NCBI RefSeq assembly: GCF_003434055.1
Contig: NZ_QVEX01000001.1
Location: 435,824-499,823 of the forward strand
DNA from: Enterocloster aldenensis
GTDB lineage: Bacteria; Bacillota; Clostridia; Lachnospirales; Lachnospiraceae
Direction: 5' to 3'
DNA length: 64,000 nucleotides
Numbering within the stretch: the first letter of the stretch is position 1; the number at the start of each line of letters is the position of its first letter. The notes beneath the pieces were generated by a model. It was not told the origin of the DNA. It did not search any database and saw only the letters and a program-made list of their open reading frames with translations. The translations under genes were made by a program, and so were the position numbers. Shown here piece by piece: positions 33,599 to 42,547 of the stretch.

Positions 33599-34588
33599 TT
33601 AAACCTCCAGCCTCACCCCGATTCCCTTTTCTTTCGCTCTTTTATAGGCAATATTGGCGCAGGCAACATCGAATGCACCCATGCCCATATGGGAATAGAC
33701 CAGAATCTCCCCGTCATTCTCACGCCCCGCCTTTTTTCCGCTTAAAAGCTCCGGAACATCTGCATACACCAGGCTCTCATCCAACTTGACGCCATGGGTC
33801 AGGTCGGAGCCTGTGGTATAGTGCAGCAGATCCTCCTGCCGTACCCCCAGCACCCATTTGTCGGCCAGCCTGGCCACCTCCGGATCGATATCCTGGAAAC
33901 CGTTGATGGCGACCACTGTCATTCCCGGCTTTATCCAGTCCTTCTCCACCAGGATTTCACGGCTGCTGCTGCAGGTCATAAGGATGTCGCAGCCCTCCAC
34001 GGCCTCCTTTGGGGAGGCGCAGACCGTAAACCGCACGCCGCTCCCACCGTACATCTGCGTGATTGCTTCGCAGGCAGCCGGGTAAGCGTCATAGAGACGG
34101 ATTTCCTCCAGCGTCTTAAATTCCTCCAGGAAACCGCCAACGCCGCTTCGTCCCTGACTGCCGCAGCCAATCACTGCCAGCACGCCCGGATTCTTTTTCG
34201 TCAGGCATCGCGCGCCGATTACGCCATGGCCGCCTGCGGTACGCATGGTGGTAATATCAGTTGCGCTGACTACCGCCAGGGGAGAGCCTGTTTCCGTGTC
34301 ATTCACCAGGACCAGGTTGCCATGGCTGAAGGGATACCCTTTGGCCGGCTGGTTGTAGATGTTAATCCACTTTAGGCCCAGCACCTTCTCCCGCGGTATG
34401 CTGACAGGCATGGCAATGAAGCGGTTTTGCTTACCATCGCCTGTTGACAGGAAGCTGTTCTGCCCCAGCACAATGCTCTCCTCCCCTGCCTGGCAAAAGA
34501 CCTTCTCAACCGTATCAATGACATCCTTTCTGCTGAGCACGGCCTGCACATGGGCCGCACTTAAGTATAATATTTCTTTCTTTTCCAT
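33599..34588 (-). CDS. Ornithine cyclodeaminase / mu-crystallin family dehydrogenase
   Basis: 329 residues; NAD-binding GCGSQGRSGV in the middle and the family segment NGNLVLVNDTETGSPLAVV-like (HGNLVLVNDTETGSPLAVVS). Family members are ornithine cyclodeaminases, alanine dehydrogenases or ketimine reductases. As the last gene of a cluster with an opine-type dehydrogenase and amino-acid-racemase-like genes, a ketimine or N-substituted amino acid substrate is likely. AAGGAG precedes the ATG. Confidence 0.87.
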   Translation of the reverse strand: MEKKEILYLSAAHVQAVLSRKDVIDTVEKVFCQAGEESIVLGQNSFLSTGDGKQNRFIAMPVSIPREKVLGLKWINIYNQPAKGYPFSHGNLVLVNDTETGSPLAVVSATDITTMRTAGGHGVIGARCLTKKNPGVLAVIGCGSQGRSGVGGFLEEFKTLEEIRLYDAYPAACEAITQMYGGSGVRFTVCASPKEAVEGCDILMTCSSSREILVEKDWIKPGMTVVAINGFQDIDPEVARLADKWVLGVRQEDLLHYTTGSDLTHGVKLDESLVYADVPELLSGKKAGRENDGEILVYSHMGMGAFDVACANIAYKRAKEKGIGVRLEV

Positions 34589-34609
34589 TTGTCTTATTCT
34601 CCTTTTGGT

Positions 34610-34876
34610 TTAACAGCATCCCCGTTTTTTTCCGGTCATACTCAGATATTCTGCGTCCCAGTCATAGGACGGCGGCAAAAGAAGATTGGGATTTCCCTGA
34701 ATATCATGGTCATATACATTTCCCCACTCCTCCAGGGTCTGATCCTCCACGGCAACGGTCACATGCTCTGTCCCACAGGCCAATACCCTTCCCAGTTCCG
34801 CCTGTAATGCCTTTGCAAGCTTCATCTTGGTATCCTTATCCCTGCCTTCAAATAATTTTACTGTAATATGCGGCAT
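34610..34876 (-). CDS. Tautomerase-superfamily small protein (4-OT / PptA type)
   Basis: 88 residues. Pro2 directly follows the initiator Met (MPHITVKLFEGR), so it becomes the N-terminal catalytic proline after processing. AGGAGGG upstream. Members tautomerise keto-enol acids; here it probably handles a keto/enol intermediate of the pathway. C-terminal KKRGCC is unusual. Confidence 0.8.
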   Translation of the reverse strand: MPHITVKLFEGRDKDTKMKLAKALQAELGRVLACGTEHVTVAVEDQTLEEWGNVYDHDIQGNPNLLLPPSYDWDAEYLSMTGKKRGCC

Positions 34877-34888
34877 GACTGCGCCCTC

Positions 34889-35602
34889 CTACCGTTTAAA
34901 CAATTTTCCAAGTCCCAGATCATCCCTGATGCCAAGCTCGCGCAGCGTAGCCCACCAGGTTGCCTGGTTGCTTGTGATTACGGTCTTGCCGAAATCCTGT
35001 TCCATCATAGGCACCACGTCCATAATTCCCAGCCCGGTACAGCTGACAAAAACAGTATCTGCTTCCGGCACATCCACCTGTTTGGTAAGATTATACATCA
35101 TATCCGGAGTAACCCTGGGCATCAGCAGCGGATCCTTATATCCTAGTCCCTTGATGTCCAATACCTCAAAGCCATTATCCTCCAGGAACTTCTTTTCCAC
35201 CTGGTCCACCTCTTCTGAGTAGGGGGTGGTAACAACCAGCTTCTTTGCTCCCACCGCCTTAAGGGCCCGGACAAGAGCCGTAGAGGTGGTCATTGCCTTT
35301 TTCACGCCTGAGGCAGCCTTAATCTGCTCGCATAATTCCAGGTCATAGCCATAACCTTTAATCAGGCTTCCCGTTGTGCAGGGGAAAACAATGATATCCT
35401 GTCCCGCCTTTCCCAGCAGGGCGGCTCCGTCCACCACCCGCTGGCTCATTTCATACAATCCGTCCGGATCAACACGCTCAAACAGAATACGGGTTGTATT
35501 GATTGTCACGCCTTCCGGCAGATATTTATGATATTCATGCTCCGGTGCGGACCCGGTATGAGGAAATACAAGCCCTACTTTTCCACGCCAGCCATAATAC
35601 AT
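34889..35602 (-). CDS. Asp/Glu racemase-superfamily enzyme (maleate isomerase / arylmalonate decarboxylase type)
   Basis: 237 residues with both expected catalytic cysteines: FPCTTGS in the first half and SCTGLGIMD in the second. GKVGLVFPHTGSAPEHE at the N-terminus fits the maleate isomerase/AMDase branch. Twelve bp before the tautomerase gene. Likely racemase, isomerase or decarboxylase of a dicarboxylate. Confidence 0.85.
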   Translation of the reverse strand: MYYGWRGKVGLVFPHTGSAPEHEYHKYLPEGVTINTTRILFERVDPDGLYEMSQRVVDGAALLGKAGQDIIVFPCTTGSLIKGYGYDLELCEQIKAASGVKKAMTTSTALVRALKAVGAKKLVVTTPYSEEVDQVEKKFLEDNGFEVLDIKGLGYKDPLLMPRVTPDMMYNLTKQVDVPEADTVFVSCTGLGIMDVVPMMEQDFGKTVITSNQATWWATLRELGIRDDLGLGKLFKR

Positions 35603-35638
35603 TTTCCGCTCTCCTTTCTGTAACTGAACCTTCCGTGT

Positions 35639-37042
35639 TTATTTCAGCAGTTCCCCAAAGGCTGCCATGTTCTCAACCTTCTCAATATTCAGCACGAAGT
35701 CAATCAGCTTCTCAACCGTCGGAGCGCTGTAATACTGACCTGCATTCATACGGAACAATTCCACAAATTCCTCACGGGACAGCATGTTCTTTGGATGTCC
35801 CTTGTGGAAGCGCATGCTCTCCTCATATACCTTGCCGTCCTTAGTGGTGATGGTAACCGTCTTTTCGGGGTGGCTGCCGCCCTGGAATACATTAAAGGAA
35901 TGGAGCAGGGTATCCTCCGGATCTGTTCCGCCCTTCACACGCTTTGCCAGTTCCATGATGCGGGGATCATTGAATTTGTCCGGTGTAAACCAGTTGGGGT
36001 TGGGCGTTGGGTCTAACAGATAGCTTGCAATAACAAAGGGGGTGCTGAACTGCGCTTCCATCAGAGAAGAATATCCCTTCTCCGGGCAGTGCATGCGGTA
36101 CTGGATGGGCGGATTGATTACAATCTCCTCAATATCCTCCGGCTTGATGCTGTATTTCTTTGTCATATCCGCAACAAGTTCTACCGGGTTCTGCACCCAC
36201 ATATTGGCAGGCCAGTGCTTAATCAGGATTTCCATGATCATGAACTGATCCATATCCTTATTCAGCCAGCTGCGGTCTACCGCATCGGTCAGCTGCTCGC
36301 AGTAGCCATAGGGGATGTCAAAGCAGCCCTGCATATTGGCAATGCCATATTTCGCGCACAGTGCAGCCTCAATACCGCTCTGGGATACATGGCCCCACTG
36401 ATAGTGGTAAGCATTGGACATGGTTGCCTGCTGCATGTTGGAAGCCATCTCCGCAAAATGACAGGACAGGCCAAATGCCTTATCAATCTGGGTTGCATCC
36501 AGTCCCATCAGCTTGGCGGCGGCAGTGGTAGCGGCCCAGATATTCCAGTTGGAAATCGCCCATCCCTGATTATGGTCAAAATCAGGCCCTGGCTGTACTG
36601 CCATGGAAACACGCATACATACCTCAAAGCAGGCAATGAGCGCTGCCAGGTATTCCTTACCTGTTGAATGCTGATCCTCAGCTACCGCAATCGATACCGG
36701 GACAGCGCTTGCAGAAGGGTGACCGGTCCAGGAGCAATCCTCCCAATCCAGGATATCGGAAATTGTGCCATTTACAAACACGGCATTTGCCGGGGAAAGC
36801 TTCTCGCCCGTTGTCCATACGGTTGCGCTTCCGCCAACTCCGTTGTTCAGCTCGCTTCCGATTTTTACCGCATTCTGAGCCAGCTCATCCATCTTGGCCG
36901 CCAGGGACACCCCAAGGGTGTGCAGTGTCATCAGCTTTGCCCGCTCAATCACCTCAGCAGGAATCTTGTCGTAGGTCAGATTTGCCGCATACTCGGCTAA
37001 GACCTGGGTGTAATTGGTTCCATTGTTTTTGAAATAAGACAT
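35639..37042 (-). CDS. MmgE/PrpD-family dehydratase/decarboxylase
   Basis: 467 residues, full length for the family, which includes 2-methylcitrate dehydratase, cis-aconitate decarboxylase and related enzymes. Recognisable segments: FVNGTISDILDWEDCSWTGHPSASAVP and FHKGHPKNMLSREEFVELF. AGGAGG precedes the ATG. Probably dehydrates or decarboxylates a polycarboxylate imported by the neighbouring carrier. Confidence 0.88.
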   Translation of the reverse strand: MSYFKNNGTNYTQVLAEYAANLTYDKIPAEVIERAKLMTLHTLGVSLAAKMDELAQNAVKIGSELNNGVGGSATVWTTGEKLSPANAVFVNGTISDILDWEDCSWTGHPSASAVPVSIAVAEDQHSTGKEYLAALIACFEVCMRVSMAVQPGPDFDHNQGWAISNWNIWAATTAAAKLMGLDATQIDKAFGLSCHFAEMASNMQQATMSNAYHYQWGHVSQSGIEAALCAKYGIANMQGCFDIPYGYCEQLTDAVDRSWLNKDMDQFMIMEILIKHWPANMWVQNPVELVADMTKKYSIKPEDIEEIVINPPIQYRMHCPEKGYSSLMEAQFSTPFVIASYLLDPTPNPNWFTPDKFNDPRIMELAKRVKGGTDPEDTLLHSFNVFQGGSHPEKTVTITTKDGKVYEESMRFHKGHPKNMLSREEFVELFRMNAGQYYSAPTVEKLIDFVLNIEKVENMAAFGELLK

Positions 37043-37145
37043 AATATACCTCCTCGTAATATCTTCTTTTGGACTTTGTCCATGATTTTCCTAATTTGGT
37101 GCTATCCATTCAGGGCAAGGCTTTTTCCCAGCCCTGAACCATCAC

Positions 37146-38600
37146 TTAAAAAATCGCGTTAACCAGGCAGAAATAGGGGATACCTAAAATAACATACAAC
37201 AGGCAGGCGATACCTGTATGGGATATGATCATCTTTGCATCCAGCTCCTTCTGTCCATAAAGCAATGCGGAAAGTGCGGATGCGCCGGGAAACATCAGGC
37301 CAAGGCTGGCGCTGTAAATAATGACAATACCCAGCAGGCCCATGTTTGCTCCCATCTGTTTTCCCAGGGGAACCGTGATTGCTATGAGGAACAGGGCCAC
37401 CCCGGTGTTGCTTCCCAGGTTTGTCAGGATCAGCGTTACAATCAGGATAAAGGAAATCAGTACCGGGATGCTTGCGTTGGCAAAAAGCGGATTCAGGATG
37501 CTTGCGAACAGATCCAGGATTCCGGTGGCATCAGAGGTCAGGGCGTTTGCAATGGGAATCGCTGCCGCACAGATGAGGATTGGTTCCCAGCGGACGCCCA
37601 CCTGGGATACCTTAGCAAAATCCATCAAGGGCTCACCATCCATCTTTACCAGGCAAAGTATGGCAATGATCAATGCGTAAATGCCTGCCGTTGTAAACTT
37701 CTTATTGATAATCTGCACAACCGCCATCTCAGGAGGCATGACAGAAGCTACCAGTGTAATCACCATGATGAAGAGGAAGGTTCCCAGATAAATCCCCTGA
37801 ACCTTTGTCATGCCCTTCTGGCTGGATGCCAGCACGCCTGCGTCAAAATCAGCCAGCTTAGAGAAATCATGCTTAAAGATGTACTTCATCGCCAGCACGC
37901 ACAGGAAGATGATGGTGGTTCCGATCAGCAGCGCGGAAAAAATGAAAAGGGGGTAATTGGCAGGCGCACCAACCGCCGCCGTATAGGCGTTGCACAGGGC
38001 AAGCTGCCAGCCCTTAAAGGGAACACAGAACTCACCCATGCCGCAGGCCATGGCCATGTAAATCGTCAAGGCTTTAATAAAGGACGAGTTCTTATCGTAT
38101 CCTACAATATCAGCCAGGTTCTGTATCACGTTCCATGCCAGCAGGATAACGCCGATGGAAATTGTCATGATGGACGAAACAAAGAATCCCATGAAAAACA
38201 TGAATACAAACAGGATGGGTCTCCCTTTCAGGAAAGGCCGGCTGATGATCCATCTGGCAATGTATTCGCCAAGTCCGCAGGACGTAACGCCGCCCGCAAG
38301 AAGCATGAACATCAATACCTGCCATACCACAGAGCTTCCCAGGCTCAGGGCAATCGCCTCATTTACCGTGCAGTAGCCGCTCATGCCCAGCGCTACGATC
38401 CCCATCAGTGCGGGCCAGGCAAGGCCCACGGTTGACCACAAAAACAGGACCGCGATAAAAATCCCAAGAACCTTCATTCCCACCGGAGTCAGGGGCGGGA
38501 TGGGTGGAAGCATACCAAATCCAAACATGAAGAACAACCCAATCAACGTATAAATACAATACTTTAAGTCTTTACTATTTCCATTTGATGCAGTGCCCAT
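37146..38600 (-). CDS. Dicarboxylate-type transporter, SLC13/DASS-like
   Basis: 484 residues, about twelve helices. It has the two-fold ion-transporter organisation with the SLC13-like segments LLAGGVTSCGLGEYIARWI and ILTNLGSNTGVALFL (Asn/Ser/Thr clamp). GGAGG precedes the ATG. Presumably imports the organic acid or opine degraded by the operon. Confidence 0.83.
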   Translation of the reverse strand: MGTASNGNSKDLKYCIYTLIGLFFMFGFGMLPPIPPLTPVGMKVLGIFIAVLFLWSTVGLAWPALMGIVALGMSGYCTVNEAIALSLGSSVVWQVLMFMLLAGGVTSCGLGEYIARWIISRPFLKGRPILFVFMFFMGFFVSSIMTISIGVILLAWNVIQNLADIVGYDKNSSFIKALTIYMAMACGMGEFCVPFKGWQLALCNAYTAAVGAPANYPLFIFSALLIGTTIIFLCVLAMKYIFKHDFSKLADFDAGVLASSQKGMTKVQGIYLGTFLFIMVITLVASVMPPEMAVVQIINKKFTTAGIYALIIAILCLVKMDGEPLMDFAKVSQVGVRWEPILICAAAIPIANALTSDATGILDLFASILNPLFANASIPVLISFILIVTLILTNLGSNTGVALFLIAITVPLGKQMGANMGLLGIVIIYSASLGLMFPGASALSALLYGQKELDAKMIISHTGIACLLYVILGIPYFCLVNAIF

Positions 38601-38627
38601 TTTTTATCCTCCATTCTATCCAAACGT

Positions 38628-39698
38628 TTATTTTCCTGTTTCCAGATAGTGATTGATTTCTTCCACTGTCTTTCCTGCCAGTCCCAGATTCTCCAGGGTA
38701 AGGCCGCCCGCGTAGAAATCTTCATTGTCATTCAGCACCGAGGCCAATGTCAGCAGGGCCTCTACCACAGGTGCCTTAATGCCGAAGTTTCTTGCAATAG
38801 AAAGCAAAAGGCTGTTTCCGGCATGCGCATCTTCCACCACATAGCGGTCATGGACCCCCTTTACCGGGCCTGCCAGAACGCGGAACTGAGCCACCTCCGG
38901 ATGTTTTGGATACTCCAACAGCGCATAAATCTGTCCCACGGCGCGGGTTCTCTGGTATCCCATCTGATCCATCACACGCTCACGCTCATCCTCCACCGCC
39001 GCAATAACAGTTGCCACTGACGGAGACATTCCATCCTGATACAGGCGGAAGTCATTCATGGTCTCCATCTTGGATGTGTTCATCAATGTGCCTGCAAGAT
39101 GGATTGATACGTTGGGTGAACTCAAGGTTGCCTGAAATACATTCTTGACGGCGCGGCATGGATATACCTTGGAAAGTCCCGCCACAAGGGCGTCATTGTC
39201 GCAGGCCGGGAATGCGGCAACCGGCTTCTCAGCATAGGGGAACGCGCAGGTTACCGTTGTGGGGGAAACCAGACGGCAGGGGCCGATATTGCCCTGCATT
39301 TCACCTACAACAATCTTTCTGTCTCCCAGTTTCTTCTTCAATGTAATGGAAGCACAGTTTCCGGCTGAGAAGCAGACCACCTGTCCCTCCTTCAGATGAG
39401 GCGCAATCCAGTCCGCAATCGCTTCATGGCGCTTCACCATGGCAGAAACCAGCACTACCTCTGCATTCTCCAGGGCTTTCCCTACATCAAATGTAATCTC
39501 ATGGATTACCGCGTGCCCCGTCCCGCAGCTTCCAACCATATCCACTTCATTTCCTGCTTCCTGGATTGCTTTCAGCCTTGCGCCATGCCACTCTTCGTCG
39601 CATACGGTCACCTCGTGTCCCTGGATGGTCAGGTAGGCCGCCATGAAAATAGCTGTGCCTCCGCCGCCAATCACTGTTACCGTTGTTGCTTTTCCCAT
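38628..39698 (-). CDS. Octopine/nopaline-type opine dehydrogenase
   Basis: 356 residues: N-terminal Rossmann fold VTVIGGGGTAIFMAAYL, then the opine-dehydrogenase catalytic domain (NVSIHLAGTLMNTSKMET; GPVKGVHDRYVVEDAHAG). Such enzymes reversibly join or split amino acids and 2-oxo acids with NAD(P)H. In a sigma-54-activated catabolic operon the degradative direction is likely. The 155-bp gap upstream (39699-39853) contains an imperfect inverted repeat around CATAGT/ACTATG. Confidence 0.85.
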   Translation of the reverse strand: MGKATTVTVIGGGGTAIFMAAYLTIQGHEVTVCDEEWHGARLKAIQEAGNEVDMVGSCGTGHAVIHEITFDVGKALENAEVVLVSAMVKRHEAIADWIAPHLKEGQVVCFSAGNCASITLKKKLGDRKIVVGEMQGNIGPCRLVSPTTVTCAFPYAEKPVAAFPACDNDALVAGLSKVYPCRAVKNVFQATLSSPNVSIHLAGTLMNTSKMETMNDFRLYQDGMSPSVATVIAAVEDERERVMDQMGYQRTRAVGQIYALLEYPKHPEVAQFRVLAGPVKGVHDRYVVEDAHAGNSLLLSIARNFGIKAPVVEALLTLASVLNDNEDFYAGGLTLENLGLAGKTVEEINHYLETGK

Positions 39699-39853
39699 TG
39701 TTCCATACTCTCCTTTGTGATTTTTTGAACTATAATCAAACCATAGTTTTCCAATAGATTTACTATGATTAAATCCTGCTTATGTCCGTCCATCAGCCAC
39801 GTTTCAGATTTTATGGTTGATGGTGTTTTTTCAAACATATTTCCCCGGTTTTA

Positions 39854-40567
39854 TCAATTTAAAAATTTTGATATGAATAAATGGTCCGTGCTCTCTCCCA
39901 CGCGCTTCAGCGCGGAATAAAGCAGCATCTGTGTCACGGAGAAAAAGGGTACCGGAATCACCTTCTCCAGTTCTTTTTCAATGCCTGAATTCAAATCCAG
40001 CATCGGGTGATCAAAAATTACCGCGTCCGCCTTTGATAAGTCTGCTGTTTTCAGACGTTCAATCATGTCTTCGCAGCAGATATTGATTACGGTATACGGG
40101 TTCACATCCGTGCTTTCCGCCATGTTAATACTCTGAACTATGTTAAAATCCATATTTTCAAAAAACATACTTTCCAACAAGCTGAATTCGTTGGAAAAGA
40201 TTGAAACAATCGCAATCCGTCCGGCCCGTATCTGCCGTAATGCCCTGACCAGTTCAAAGGCCGGCATTAAGACCGGGACCCCTGTAATCTGCTGCAGCGT
40301 GTTGATGATCTCGCTCCCCCTGATGCATCCGCCAATCAGATTCGTTATGGCTATGACATCCGGCTGCGCATCCATCAAAAGGCTGGCCGCATCCGGGAGC
40401 TTCCTGGTTACCTCCAGAAAACCGTTGTAGGATACTTCCCCAAAAGGCACCCGGGTCGTGGTGATCTGAACCCGGTCCGGTACGTTCTTATGAAACGCCT
40501 TTTCTATGGAAGCGCTTGCCCCCATTACAATAAGACCGATTAATGCCGTATCTTTCTGCTGAAACAT
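39854..40567 (-). CDS. Asp/Glu racemase-like protein lacking both catalytic cysteines
   Basis: 237 residues from the ATG at 40567 (GGGAGGGG upstream). The fold matches the maleate isomerase/AMDase group (ALIGLIVMGASASIEKAF; GVPVLMPAFELVRAL), but the first Cys position reads AITNLIGG and the second FDHPMLDL. It is therefore probably not a two-cysteine racemase; it may be a sensor, a decarboxylase variant or a pseudoenzyme. First gene after the sigma-54 promoter. Confidence 0.72.
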   Translation of the reverse strand: MFQQKDTALIGLIVMGASASIEKAFHKNVPDRVQITTTRVPFGEVSYNGFLEVTRKLPDAASLLMDAQPDVIAITNLIGGCIRGSEIINTLQQITGVPVLMPAFELVRALRQIRAGRIAIVSIFSNEFSLLESMFFENMDFNIVQSINMAESTDVNPYTVINICCEDMIERLKTADLSKADAVIFDHPMLDLNSGIEKELEKVIPVPFFSVTQMLLYSALKRVGESTDHLFISKFLN

Positions 40568-40665
40568 ATCGTCCCCTCCCAAACTATCCTTTTTAACATT
40601 CTTCATTGTATCACAACTATTGGGGGAACAATAGTGCTCTGTCTGTTTTTTATACTATTATTTAT

Positions 40666-40681
40666 AGCAATTAATATGCCA
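40666..40681 (-). promoter_or_regulatory. Sigma-54 promoter of the opine/organic-acid operon
   Basis: TGGCATATTAATTGCT on the minus strand, with canonical GG/GC spacing, about 100 bp before the first gene. A possible enhancer with TGTC...GACA ends lies at 40724-40751. Confidence 0.87.
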
Positions 40682-40851
40682 ACTCTTTTATTACTATTTT
40701 TATTGTGGATTTATACCAGCTTTTGTCTAAAATACGCCGCTATATTGGACACTATTTTAGATACATTGACAGTCCGTACCGGTCATGTTATAATTAATCC
40801 TATAATTTTAATATTCATACTATTTTGATACTCTTGTTTTCCGGAGGGATA

Positions 40852-42186
40852 ATGAAAAGAGAAAAAAGATCGGATAAAATATATAAAGTAATTTCACGGC
40901 ACACCCAGGACTTAGAGCTTTCACATCTGGACGCGGGACTTGTATTCCTTCAAATTCAGCATCTTGCGCAGGAGACAGGAATCACGCCCAACAATGTCAG
41001 CCTGGAAGCAAAATTACTCTACGAGGGAGGGCGGCTGATCCGGATCGGCAACCGCCCTGTAGCCTATGCCTCCCTTGACCATATAGAAAAGCTTCTTGGC
41101 CACACAGTAGAAACACGCGTCTTTCCCTCCCCTGACAGCTTTATCCGGTACTGCCTGCCAGGGCAGGAGTCTGACGCCCCGCGCCCGCGCCTTCATTTGG
41201 CAGAGTCCTTTTCCGCCTCCTCCTTTGAGCATATCATCGGATGCAACGAAAGCCTTTCCGTTCCCATCAAGCAGGCCAAAGCCGCCATGCTCTATCCGCC
41301 CCACGGCCTGCATACCCTTCTAACCGGCCCTACCGGAGCAGGTAAAAGCATGTTTGCACGGGCCATGTTTGACTTTGCTTCCAGAAGCGGGCGGATCCCA
41401 ACCGGGAAATCCCTGATTACCCTGAACTGCGCAAACTATGCGGACAACCCGCAGCTGCTCATGTCTCTCCTATTTGGCTATGTCAAGGGTGCGTTCACCG
41501 GGGCTGAACGGGAGCGAAAGGGTCTGATTGACCAGGCCAATGACAGTATTCTCTTTCTGGACGAAATCCATCGGCTCAGCCCTGAAGGCCAGGAAAAGCT
41601 TTTCCTTCTCATGGACCAGGGGACATACAGCCGTCTTGGCCAGACGGAGCAGGAGCATCACGCAAATGTGCTCATTATCGGGGCAACCACTGAAAATCCA
41701 TCCGAGGTCATGCTGCATACCTTTTTGCGCCGTATGACCGCGCAGATAGCGCTTCCTTCCCTAAGGGAACGCACCATTTATGAACGCCTGCAGTTAGTCA
41801 TTTTCTTCCTCTGGAAGGAATCCAAGAACATCCGGCTGCGGATTTCCATCCATTCCACTGTGTTTAACGCACTCTGTTCCTATGAATGCAGTGCAAATAT
41901 CGGCCAGCTTTCATCTGATATAAAGCTGGCCTGCGCCAATGCATATTTTGATTATTTATCCGCAGTCAGCCCTTCCATGCATGTGCAGCTAAGGCATCTG
42001 ACCGAGCAGGTACGCAACGGCCTCTATACCATACCCACGGCAAACAACAAGCTCCTGGATTCCATCCTGAAAAATGAACAGATGACCATTGACGGAGCCT
42101 GTTTCTTTGAGCAGAACCTGCAAAACTGCATCCGTGAGCATGATGACATATGGTTCAGCGCTTCCATCTCATCTGCAAATGGCTGA
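40852..42186 (+). CDS. LevR-like sigma-54 activator (HTH plus AAA+ only)
   Basis: 444 residues from the ATG at 40852 (GGAGG upstream). N-terminal LevR-type helix-turn-helix (~1-100), AAA+ domain with Walker A GPTGAGKS (159-166), GAFTGA (213-218) and Walker B ILFLDEIHR. LevR/MtlR-type relatives continue with PRD and PTS EIIA/EIIB domains; here the protein ends about 50 residues after the AAA+ region. Divergent from the operon with a sigma-54 promoter, so it is the likely activator, with control independent of PTS phosphorylation. Confidence 0.88.
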   Translation: MKREKRSDKIYKVISRHTQDLELSHLDAGLVFLQIQHLAQETGITPNNVSLEAKLLYEGGRLIRIGNRPVAYASLDHIEKLLGHTVETRVFPSPDSFIRYCLPGQESDAPRPRLHLAESFSASSFEHIIGCNESLSVPIKQAKAAMLYPPHGLHTLLTGPTGAGKSMFARAMFDFASRSGRIPTGKSLITLNCANYADNPQLLMSLLFGYVKGAFTGAERERKGLIDQANDSILFLDEIHRLSPEGQEKLFLLMDQGTYSRLGQTEQEHHANVLIIGATTENPSEVMLHTFLRRMTAQIALPSLRERTIYERLQLVIFFLWKESKNIRLRISIHSTVFNALCSYECSANIGQLSSDIKLACANAYFDYLSAVSPSMHVQLRHLTEQVRNGLYTIPTANNKLLDSILKNEQMTIDGACFFEQNLQNCIREHDDIWFSASISSANG

Positions 42187-42321
42187 ATAGCGATAAAATT
42201 CATTGCAGGACACTATTTTATTTATTTTCTTCCCACCCGGATAATCCACTGAATGATAGCTTGGATTGGATTACTTATTTCCATTAGATATAATCATATC
42301 ATATATCCATGATATGGTTAT

Positions 42322-42356
42322 AAAAATAAAGCCCCAGGAGGATTACCTCCCGGGGC
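42322..42356 (-). terminator. Terminator of element B / HipA-like gene
   Basis: GCCCCGGGAGG pairs with CCTCCTGGGGC (one mismatch), then TTTATTTTT on the minus strand. Confidence 0.78.
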
Positions 42357-42408
42357 CAGGGTCTCTGTTTCCCACAGCCTGAAAAACACCCATTTCCAGG
42401 CCGCAATT

Positions 42409-42456
42409 TTACTGATTTTTCTTGCACATAGTGCCATATTTTGTGGTTTTCTTCAT
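42409..42456 (-). CDS. 15-residue peptide of repeat element B
   Basis: MKKTTKYGTMCKKNQ, with a GAGG ribosome site; a second ATG lies one codon upstream. Differs from copy A at three residues. See copy A for interpretation. Confidence 0.48.
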   Translation of the reverse strand: MKKTTKYGTMCKKNQ

Positions 42457-42547
42457 CATTTGCCTCAAAATACCGCAGTTACATCCGTACTGCCGGCACA
42501 CCTTAATGTGGTGCTGCGGCGGATTAGATGCCAATCATACAAATCTT

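Larger units (their letters stand above)
42322..42532 (-). repeat. Repeat element copy B (peptide plus terminator)
   Basis: Related to copy A across about 180 bp, including the peptide frame, the hairpin GCCTGGAAA...TTTTTCAGGC and the terminator. Its outer end carries the CCGCCGCAGC...GTGCCGGCAG hairpin also seen in copy C. Lies 3' of the HipA-like gene. Confidence 0.72.

Noticed and set aside
37218..38435. 405-codon plus-strand frame
   Set aside because: It is antisense to the SLC13-type transporter gene; its Gln/His/Asn-rich, motif-free protein is a typical shadow of a hydrophobic gene.
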